DNA of 21,967 nt from Gammaproteobacteria bacterium (GTDB taxonomy: Bacteria; Pseudomonadota; Gammaproteobacteria; SZUA-229). Positions 14,932 to 21,304 of this stretch are shown piece after piece. The DNA is taken from contig JAQICG010000407.1 in the NCBI GenBank assembly GCA_027858635.1, forward strand, positions 1-21,967. The letters run 5' to 3'. Each line of letters starts with the position of its first letter. Position 1 is the first letter of the stretch. The translations under genes were made by a program, and so were the position numbers. The notes under the pieces are model-generated. The model saw nothing but the letters and a program-made list of their open reading frames with translations, had not been told where the DNA came from and searched no databases.

Positions 14932-15295
14932 ATGTCAGTCAAATTCCGGACGATTGATCGAGATACTGCATACCTATTATTCCCTAGCTGCAAGATTGGC
15001 TACCGGAGAAGCACCTGGCGCGTTTGTGGTGGACATCGTGGAACGGCTAGATCTGAAGGAGTTAGAAAGCTGTTATGGCGGTGGCGGAAAGCAGCCTTAT
15101 CACCCGGCCTTACTGCTGGCACTGTTGTTTTATGGTTATGCCACAGGCGTATTTTCCAGCAGCAAGCTGGAGCAGGTGACCCACGATTCGGTAGCGTTTC
15201 GCTTTATCACAGGGGAACCCATCCGGATCATGACACCATCGCCGCCTTCCGCAAGCGTTTCCTGAAAGAGCTGGAAGGCTTGTTTGTCTCTAGGG
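14932..15295 (+). pseudogene. IS1182-family transposase, decayed N-terminal remnant
   Basis: Three frames must be stitched to read the protein. MSVKFRTIDRDTAYLL starts at 14932. LQDWLPEKHLAR-type sequence then follows in another frame (about 14988-15027), then FVVDIVERLDLKELESCYGGGGKQPYHPALLLALLFYGYATGVFSS...FRFITG in a third. Finally GTHPDHDTIAAFRKRFLKELEGLFV returns to the first frame. Each shift is explained by one missing base (C near 14985, T in the TTT near 15028, G in the GGGG at about 15206-15216). Sequence after LFV (about 15290) is unrelated, so the catalytic DDE domain is gone. This is the YHP-rich N-terminal domain of IS1182 transposases. It is non-functional. Confidence 0.85.
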
Positions 15296-15376
15296 GTTCA
15301 AGTCTAGATTCGTACACTTTACTACGGTAGGGCGAATTGTAAGAGATGGAAAATGAGATGCATCTTTTATAGACCT

Positions 15377-15404
15377 GACCCCGTTCATTGGACCCCGTTC
15401 ATTG
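15377..15404. repeat. Tandem 14-bp duplication with inverted flanks
   Basis: GACCCCGTTCATTG occurs twice in exact tandem (15377-15390 and 15391-15404), flanked by AGACCTG (15371-15377) and CAGGTCT (15405-15411) in inverted order. It abuts the broken 3' end of the kinase remnant and may mark a deletion or insertion junction. Confidence 0.65.
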
Positions 15405-15613
15405 CAGGTCTGCTAGCAACTGTGATTCTCTTACGAACCTTTTTTTAAATCTGCATTTTTGGAATTAAATTCGCTATCAAAGAATTTAATTGCTACGCAT
15501 CTATTTAATGATGGTTGAACGCCTTTAATCGTGCGTCCAGATAGACCTGAGCCTATTTGCTCGCACAAATCAAACCCTCGCTTTGAAAGATGCAATTTGT
15601 ATTCTTCGACCAT
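15399..15613 (-). pseudogene. Serine/threonine protein kinase, N-terminal remnant
   Basis: The open frame from ATG 15613 gives the first part of a kinase domain: EQIGSGLSGRTIKG, with the glycine-rich loop at 21-26, then RCVAIKFFD with the ATP-binding Lys43 (VAIK). It stops at 15431 after NADLKK. One extra base in the T run at 15440-15446 restores RFVRESQLLADLQ, the helix-C sequence expected next, including its Glu. The restored frame then stops at 15399-15401, at the tandem repeat junction. The catalytic loop and activation segment are absent, so it is inactive. It lies 105 bases downstream of the nuclease-like gene on the same strand. Confidence 0.7.
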
Positions 15614-15654
15614 TGAGGAAATTACTCTTTATTACTCTAATGTTGGGTAGTAAT

Positions 15655-15707
15655 ATTTGGTGTCAGAGTAAAAATATTCTTAAAGAGTTTCTACTCTGAC
15701 ACCAAAT
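15655..15707. repeat. Perfect 16-bp inverted repeat between nuclease-like gene and kinase remnant
   Basis: ATTTGGTGTCAGAGTA (15655-15670) and TACTCTGACACCAAAT (15692-15707) are exact complements around a 21-base AT-rich loop. It begins 12 bases after the nuclease-like stop codon on the transcribed strand. It could be a terminator-like stem without a long T tract, or a repeat related to the GTCAGA motifs at 14764. Confidence 0.7.
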
Positions 15708-15718
15708 GGCTTTAATTG

Positions 15719-17080
15719 TTATTGACCACTTGTATCAATATTATCTGCCGCCCAATAAATTGGGTCTGAAATTATATCTTCGACTTTCTCCACAGGTGCT
15801 ATATTTTTTGGTTTCGGTGGTGGCGCTTGCCATGGCACAACATGCTGCCCAACCGCTTTGTAGTATTTGGTAACACAAGAAACTAACTCTGGTACAAAGT
15901 TACGGCGTTGTGTAAATTTTCCACCCAAATCTGAAACAGACTTTATCTCAAATGCTCTAGGAATCTGTCCTTTTCGATCTATAACTAACGCATCAATATC
16001 TTCTCTGATCATAGAGAGGTCTGCACAAGTATCTTGTGTACGTCCTGGCCACTTAGCTACGACCATAATACTTCCATGTTCAGTTTTTGCTAGCTGCTTT
16101 AAAAGCCATGTAACTGTTGCTGTAGCCCTCTTTTTATCTCGTGGAGCATCAACGGTCATTGAAATTGTTACAGAGCGCCTCGTAAGATCAGCTTCAATTG
16201 AAATGTGAGATGCTGCATCTGGTACTTCAAGTCGGCTTTCAAGAACTCCGGTTTGAATAAAGGAACTTTGCAGCCATTTTAAACGGTCACTTGGGCTTTT
16301 CCGTTCCTTAGCTGTGAGGACAGTAGTTACATTGGTTTCCAACTGTCTGCTCATTAAAAGGGCAGTACATCGCATGAGCTCATCCCAGTCACTGACTACC
16401 GCAGCACCAAGAGGCGAACACTTATCAAATTTTGATTTTGCAAAATAAAGCTTACAAGCCTCAACCCACTCCTTACCCATCTGGTCAAATTCGCTGATTC
16501 CGGCTGAGTCATGTTCCAGGTATCGCACAAACTCATTTAGCATATAAGCCTGATCTGGGTCGGAGACTGAACTTTTTGAGAGCTGTATTTTTGCTTCTGT
16601 CTTCAAATAAGACCATGACCAGTGATATAAATATGCTTTTTTTAACGATTGTCGATTAATTTCACAGGGAGGCTGTGTTGGTGTTGCTACAAACTGATTG
16701 GATAAAGTTAAAACAGCGTCTATTCCATGTTCCTTTGCAATATCAAGGTAGCGCTCGATCTGTCCAGAATTAAGATCAACATTCTTTGCTTTTGCTTCTA
16801 CTAACGCTCGCCATACCCTGCGACCATTATCCACAATAATTAAAGCATCTGGTCGGTCTTTATTGTCGTTATTCTTTGATCGGAAAACCGGTTCAATCCA
16901 TACTTGAACTTTTGCACGCTTCCCTGTCGGTGCGCCAAGTGGCGAGAGCAATGCTTCAGCAAATTCATCAACAGACATTAGCATCGCACCAGTTACACAG
17001 GTATTACGCAGTTCAGGCTTTATAGCGACAGGTATGAGACGAGCTATCTCACCGGAAGATAAGTACTCTGGACGTTTCAT
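15719..17080 (-). CDS. Predicted PD-(D/E)XK nuclease-like protein, two candidate cores
   Basis: 453 residues, soluble; I cannot name the family. RPDALIIV...ALVEAKAKN gives Asp78, Glu95 and Lys97, the PD-(D/E)XK triad. GQIERYLDIAKEHGIDAVLTLSN follows with Gln107 and Tyr111 in the QxxxY arrangement of RecB-like nucleases. A second similar block lies near the C-terminus: DIDALVIDRKGQIPRAFEIKS, with Asp363, Glu378 and Lys380. The shared DAL-x-I...G...RA...E-x-K pattern suggests two nuclease folds, perhaps from duplication. The middle (about 200-330) is helix- and strand-rich without known motifs. The C-terminus is Pro-rich. The gene is AT-richer than the flanking housekeeping genes and sits among mobile-element debris, which suggests transfer. 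A defence or DNA-processing role is inference. Confidence 0.6.
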   Translation of the reverse strand: MKRPEYLSSGEIARLIPVAIKPELRNTCVTGAMLMSVDEFAEALLSPLGAPTGKRAKVQVWIEPVFRSKNNDNKDRPDALIIVDNGRRVWRALVEAKAKNVDLNSGQIERYLDIAKEHGIDAVLTLSNQFVATPTQPPCEINRQSLKKAYLYHWSWSYLKTEAKIQLSKSSVSDPDQAYMLNEFVRYLEHDSAGISEFDQMGKEWVEACKLYFAKSKFDKCSPLGAAVVSDWDELMRCTALLMSRQLETNVTTVLTAKERKSPSDRLKWLQSSFIQTGVLESRLEVPDAASHISIEADLTRRSVTISMTVDAPRDKKRATATVTWLLKQLAKTEHGSIMVVAKWPGRTQDTCADLSMIREDIDALVIDRKGQIPRAFEIKSVSDLGGKFTQRRNFVPELVSCVTKYYKAVGQHVVPWQAPPPKPKNIAPVEKVEDIISDPIYWAADNIDTSGQ

Positions 17081-17319
17081 GTTGTTGACCTCATTTTTTA
17101 ATTATATTTATCAGGGTCGAGTTAATACTTAACTGCAATATTTAGAGGCGATTGATTTTTTATCAACGATTTTTTTGAACTGTCCAACGTCGCACTCTCC
17201 CCGATACCCTGTGCTGTTTTGATGTGAATACAGTTTTTTACGTTATAACAACTGGGAACGCAAGTTTTTCTTTTGAACTTGATTTGCTTTGGCACTTTTT
17301 TTACTTACTAAACCCTTTA
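17081..17319. other. AT-rich intergenic region upstream of the nuclease-like gene
   Basis: No gene seen. The sequence is AT-rich with T runs. It should contain the nuclease-like gene's promoter on the minus strand, but I could not assign boxes with confidence. An open minus-strand frame at 17243-17476 runs through the structured element and is not credible. Confidence 0.4.
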
Positions 17320-17463
17320 TAACCTGCCACAGCATCCAGCTTTGGTAGCGGCAGTTCGCCAAGGAAGGCGAATTGAGGTCAGCGAGTGGGATTGCGAGTC
17401 TGACCGACGCGTAGGCAAAGTTGGTTGCTGTGGCTCGCCCCGGTGGTTTACCGGGGCAGGTTA
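17320..17463. other. Strongly structured 144-bp element (candidate RNA or foldback DNA)
   Basis: Several nested complementary segments are visible. TAACCTGCC (17320-17328) pairs with GGCAGGTTA (17455-17463). CACAGCATCCAGCTTTG (17328-17344) pairs with 17416-17432, with one mismatch and one G-T pair. Inside are hairpins TTCGCC/GGCGAA (17355-17360, 17367-17372) and GGTCAG/CTGACC (17377-17382, 17400-17405). A further hairpin, CCCCGGT/ACCGGGG, is at 17438-17456 and competes slightly with the outer stem. It is GC-rich against an AT-rich background. It could be a structured RNA, an integron-like recombination site, or a foldback repeat; I cannot identify it. Confidence 0.5.
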
Positions 17464-17707
17464 TTATGGGCGGCATTTTTCTCGTTAGTCTTTTGTTGCT
17501 GTAGACAATAGAGTGACACGCCCGTGGGTGCGCGTACCCACTACCCGCAATGTGATGACTTATTAAGAAGGTTAATTGTGATTATGGACAAATTCGAATT
17601 AAATCGTATCTGCAGCATTAGAAGCCTTTGAAATCAGTACAAAAAACACTACGGCCTTCGATATGATAATAACTTATTTTTTAATTTGCCCCAATATCCA
17701 TACATCA
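17464..17707. other. Intergenic region with degenerate repeats
   Basis: No gene seen. A small hairpin GTGGGT/ACCCAC lies at about 17524-17541. The stretch 17639-17698 resembles 11494-11554 imperfectly (shared core CCTTCGA, AATAAC, T run, CCCC, AATAT), suggesting old copies of one repeat. Confidence 0.35.
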
Positions 17708-17824
17708 TCATGTGCTTTTTGCCTTAGTTGGAAACCGTTCCGGATGCTCGATAATTTCTTGCGTGAGATCGACATCTATATCGGGCCAATAGAAGTGACC
17801 GGGTGATAGCTCCTTAACATTCAT
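17708..17824 (-). CDS. Very small DUF2442-like ORF, possibly a gene fragment
   Basis: 38 codons, ATG at 17822-17824, stop TGA at 17708-17710. The sequence contains GHFYWPDIDVDLTQEIIEHP and ends RFPTKAKST. The WPDIDVDLT segment resembles the end of DUF2442-type small proteins, often found in toxin-antitoxin-like pairs. The frame extends nine codons upstream (FIGQTVKVI) to an in-frame stop. It could be a short intact gene or the 3' remnant of a longer one. It lies 52 bases after the stop of the TRAP substrate-binding protein gene, same strand. Confidence 0.4.
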   Translation of the reverse strand: MNVKELSPGHFYWPDIDVDLTQEIIEHPERFPTKAKST

Positions 17825-17876
17825 AATTACTTTTACCGTCTGACCTATGAATCACGGGATATTGTCCTCTGCCGAC

Positions 17877-18950
17877 CTACCTTATATTCAAATACTCCCT
17901 CTCCGAAATATCATCCCAGGCAATGACCTGCTTACGAAACTTGGCATAGGATTCATAAATCCGTTTTGCCGCTGGATTTTTACCGGCCAGTTCCAGCACG
18001 ACTTCTTCGGAGAGGGCTTTTAGTTTTTCCAGAACGTCATCGGGCAGGCGGCGGACGTCGACGTTGTGTTTGTTGATGAGGGTGTCGAGGGCGGCGTTAT
18101 TTTTTGCTGTGAATTCGGTGGACATGTCCTGATTCACCACCTTGCAGGCGTACATGACGATGCTCTGCAGGTCTTTGGGCAGGGATTCCAGCGCTTCTTT
18201 GTTGATGATGGCTTCGAGGGTGGTGCCGGGTTCGTGCCAGCCGGGGTAGTAGTAATATTTGGCGGCTTTGTAAAATCCGAAGGCGAGGTCGTTGTAGGGG
18301 CCGACCCATTCGGTGGCGTCGATGGCACCGGATTTTAAGGAGGTGAAGAGTTCGGCGCCGGGCAGGTTGACCGGGGTGCCGCCGGCGCGGCGCAGGACTT
18401 CGCCGCCGAGGCCGGGGATGCGCATTTTTAAGCCTTTCAGGTCTTCAACGCTGTTGATCTCTTTGTTGAACCAGCCGGCCATCTGCACCATGGTGTTGCC
18501 GGCGGCGGCGGGTACGACGCCAAACGGTTCGTAGGTTACGGTCCACAGTTCCATGCCGCCGCCGTGGTACAGCCAGGCGTTCATTTCCTGGGCGTTGAGG
18601 CCGAAGGGGACGGTGGAGAAAAACTGCGCCTCTTCGACTTTGCCTTTCCAGTAGTAGGCGGAGCCGTGGCCCATTTGCGCGGTGCCGCGGGAGACCGCGT
18701 CGAACACTTCCATGGCGGGCACCAGTTCACCGCCGCCGTAGACTTTGATTTTGATGCGCCCGCCGGACATCTCTTCGATGACTTCAGCCAGTTTGTTGGC
18801 ACTGGTGCCGAGGATGGGAAAGTTTTTCGGCCAGGTGGTGACCATTTTCCACTCTATGGTTTCCTTCTCTTCGGCGATAGCCGGTGCGGAAAATGCGCCG
18901 GCGGCGATGCTGCTGAGGGCGGCGGTTTTTATAAAGTCACGACGTTTCAT
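17877..18950 (-). CDS. TRAP transporter substrate-binding protein, DctP family, Tat signal
   Basis: 357 residues. The N-terminus MKRRDFIKTAALSSIAAG is a twin-arginine signal (Arg3-Arg4), with likely cleavage after SAPAIA near residue 26. The mature part is a DctP-type periplasmic binding protein: IEWKMVTTWPKNFPILGT, LKGLKMRIPGLGGEVLRRAGG with the carboxylate-binding Arg at 177, ATEWVGPYNDLAFGFYKAAK, and YYYYPGWHEPGTT. These features match the TakP-like group that binds 2-oxo acids, so the ligand is probably a small organic acid. The usual membrane subunits (DctQ, DctM) are not in the window, so the protein is orphan here. AAGGAAA before the ATG is its ribosome binding site. Confidence 0.92.
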   Translation of the reverse strand: MKRRDFIKTAALSSIAAGAFSAPAIAEEKETIEWKMVTTWPKNFPILGTSANKLAEVIEEMSGGRIKIKVYGGGELVPAMEVFDAVSRGTAQMGHGSAYYWKGKVEEAQFFSTVPFGLNAQEMNAWLYHGGGMELWTVTYEPFGVVPAAAGNTMVQMAGWFNKEINSVEDLKGLKMRIPGLGGEVLRRAGGTPVNLPGAELFTSLKSGAIDATEWVGPYNDLAFGFYKAAKYYYYPGWHEPGTTLEAIINKEALESLPKDLQSIVMYACKVVNQDMSTEFTAKNNAALDTLINKHNVDVRRLPDDVLEKLKALSEEVVLELAGKNPAAKRIYESYAKFRKQVIAWDDISEREYLNIR

Positions 18951-19016
18951 ATTTTTTCCTTTTTTTATTCACCGCCGAGGAGGCGGACAAAAGTTTTTAT
19001 ATTCTGAATCTTTTTA

Positions 19017-21245
19017 TCAGGCCGGTTGCAGGTTGGCGTAACTCATCACCAGCCATTTGCTGCCTTTGGATTCGAAATTTACTTCAACCCGCGCGTGTGC
19101 GCCACTGCCTTCAAGGTTGATGATGATGCCTTCGCCGAATTTGCCGTGGGTTACACGCTGGCCGATACGCAGGCCGTTGATCGATTCGGTTTCTTTTGAT
19201 GCCATCGCCGAGGGTGAATACAGCGGCTGGCTGATCGTGGGTTTGGCGCGCACTTCGGTGAGCAGATGCTGAGGGATTTCGCTGATGAAGCGCGACGGTT
19301 CGGGGTAGAGATCCTGTCCGTAGAGGCGTCGGTGTTCGGCGCAGGTCATCACCAGTTTCTGGCGTGCGCGGGTGATGCCGACGTAACACAGCCGGCGCTC
19401 TTCTTCGAGCTTGCCCTCTTCATCTAACGAGCGCTGGCTGGGGAACAGCCCCTCTTCCAGCCCGACCAGAAACACCAGGGGAAACTCCAGGCCTTTGGCG
19501 CTGTGCAGGGTCATCATCTGCACGCAGTCCTGCCAGGCATCGCCCTGACTTTCGCCCGCTTCGAGAGCTGCGTGGGTGAGAAAGGCGGTGAGTTCATCCA
19601 TGCCGGCCAGTTCTTCGGCGTTGGCATCAAACTCGAAACCCCGACCGGCGCTGATCAGCTCTTCGAGGTTTTCCACTTTGGCTTCGGCCTTTTCAGTTTT
19701 CTCCTTGCCGTAATGGGCGATCAAACCGCTGTGGTGAATGACGTGGTCAATGCGCTCGAACAGCGGCAGCGATTCGGTGTCGGCCGCCATGGTGTCGATC
19801 AGGGTCATGAACCCGCTCAGTGCGTTGGCGGCGCGGGCGGTCAGTGCGTTTGTGTCGATCAGGCTTTGCGCCGCCTGCCACAGGGCCACGTCCTGATCAC
19901 GGGCGATTTCGCGAATGCGCTCGACGGTGCGATCACCGATGCCGCGCGTGGGCGTGTTCACCACGCGTTCGAACGAGGCCATGTCGTTGCGATTGTTGAT
20001 CAGGCGCAGGTAGGCCAGCGCGTCCTTGATTTCGGCGCGGTCGAAATAGCGCAGACCGCCGTAGACCCGATAGGGAATGCCTTCGCTGACAAATCGTTCC
20101 TCGAACACGCGCGACTGCGCGTTGGAGCGGTAGAGGATGGCGATGTCCGAGCGCGCCCCGCCCTGTTCGATCCATTGCTTGACGTGGTCGAGCACGTAGC
20201 GCGCTTCGTCGTATTCGTGGAAGGCTCGGTAATAGAGGATGGGCTCGCCATCTTCGCCGCTGCTCCAGAGCTTTTTGCCCATGCGCCCGCTGTTGTTGTC
20301 GATAATGGCGTTGGCCGCCGACAGGATGGTGGTGGTCGAGCGGTAGTTCTGTTCCAGACGCACGATGTCGCTGGTCTGGAAATGTTTCTGGAACAGCTGG
20401 ATGTTTTCCACGCGCGCGCCGCGCCAGCCGTAGATGGCCTGATCGTCATCGCCGACGATGAAGACATGGTTTTTGCTGCCCGCCAGCAGCCGGATGAGGG
20501 CGTACTGAATGGTGTTGGTATCCTGAAACTCGTCGACCAGGATGTGGCGGAAACGCTGCTGGTAATGCTGTTGCAGGGCGGCGTTATCGCGCACCAGTTC
20601 CAGGGTGCGCAGCAGCAGTTCGGCAAAGTCGACCGCACCGGCTTTTTCGCAGGTCGCTTCGTAGGCGCTGTAGATGCGCACCAGTTGCACGTACAGCGGG
20701 TTGCGTCCGGTGTCGATATGTCGGGGTCGCTGGCCTTCGTCCTTACGGGCATTGATGAAGGCCTGCGCCTGTTTGGGCGGCCACTTGGCTTCGTCCAGAC
20801 CCAGACCTTTGAGGATGCGGCGGATCATGCGGTACTGGTCATCGGAATCGAGAATCTGGAAAGCCTGCGGCAGGCCGGCCTCCTGCCAGTGCGTACGCAG
20901 GAAGCGGTGCGCCAGTCCGTGGAAAGTGCCCACCCACATGCCGGAGAGCGGAACGCCCTGGAGTTTCTCCACGCGCTTGCGCATTTCAGCGGCAGCCTTG
21001 TTGGTAAAGGTCACCGCGAAAATGTTGTAGGCAGAGATGTTTTCCACCTGATTCAACCAGGCGATGCGGTGTACCAGCACGCGGGTTTTGCCGCTGCCCG
21101 CCCCCGCCAGCACCAGCACGTGACCCGGCGTAACCGTGACCGCTTCGCGTTGCGCAGCGTTCAGCCCGTCGAGAATATGTGACACGTCGGTGCTGTCGCA
21201 CCGGATAAAGTCTGAAGGCATTACACCGCTATCGACTTCACTCAT
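19017..21245 (-). CDS. uvrD: DNA helicase II
   Basis: 742 residues against 720 in E. coli. SF1 helicase motifs in order: LNAAQREAV (Q motif), LAGAGSGKT (Walker A, 48-54), VTFTNKAAAEMRKRV, GTFHGLAHRFLR, LVDEFQDTN (motif II), VGDDDQAIYGWRGA, LEQNYRS, MTLHSAKGLEFPLVFLVGLEEGLFPSQ, and YVGITRARQKL (motif VI). It unwinds DNA 3' to 5' in nucleotide excision and mismatch repair. The N-terminus carries about 19 extra residues before DVSHILDGLN, where E. coli UvrD begins; ATG 21245 and an internal ATG (codon 9) are both possible starts. The C-terminal Tudor-like part (GQRVTHGKFGEGIIINLEG) is present. Confidence 0.96.
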   Translation of the reverse strand: MSEVDSGVMPSDFIRCDSTDVSHILDGLNAAQREAVTVTPGHVLVLAGAGSGKTRVLVHRIAWLNQVENISAYNIFAVTFTNKAAAEMRKRVEKLQGVPLSGMWVGTFHGLAHRFLRTHWQEAGLPQAFQILDSDDQYRMIRRILKGLGLDEAKWPPKQAQAFINARKDEGQRPRHIDTGRNPLYVQLVRIYSAYEATCEKAGAVDFAELLLRTLELVRDNAALQQHYQQRFRHILVDEFQDTNTIQYALIRLLAGSKNHVFIVGDDDQAIYGWRGARVENIQLFQKHFQTSDIVRLEQNYRSTTTILSAANAIIDNNSGRMGKKLWSSGEDGEPILYYRAFHEYDEARYVLDHVKQWIEQGGARSDIAILYRSNAQSRVFEERFVSEGIPYRVYGGLRYFDRAEIKDALAYLRLINNRNDMASFERVVNTPTRGIGDRTVERIREIARDQDVALWQAAQSLIDTNALTARAANALSGFMTLIDTMAADTESLPLFERIDHVIHHSGLIAHYGKEKTEKAEAKVENLEELISAGRGFEFDANAEELAGMDELTAFLTHAALEAGESQGDAWQDCVQMMTLHSAKGLEFPLVFLVGLEEGLFPSQRSLDEEGKLEEERRLCYVGITRARQKLVMTCAEHRRLYGQDLYPEPSRFISEIPQHLLTEVRAKPTISQPLYSPSAMASKETESINGLRIGQRVTHGKFGEGIIINLEGSGAHARVEVNFESKGSKWLVMSYANLQPA

Positions 21246-21304
21246 TAAACTATTTCCCCGTTATTTATGACTAACTCTGTTGCCCGATGGCTGAAAAACT
21301 CAGC

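Noticed and set aside
15285..15310. tRNA T-arm (GGGGTTCAAGTCTAGA)
   Set aside because: The T-stem does not pair properly and no other tRNA arms are present.
17320..17463. Integron attC site
   Set aside because: The TAAC...GTTA ends and foldback are suggestive, but the right end reads GTTATTA rather than GTTRRRY, and no integrase or cassette array is seen.
17243..17476. 77-codon minus-strand frame
   Set aside because: Overlaps the structured element; codon pattern explained by the hairpins.
19503..21182. 559-codon open frame on the plus strand
   Set aside because: It lies wholly antisense to uvrD, whose helicase motifs are complete; long antisense frames are common opposite GC-rich genes and this one has no recognised domain.
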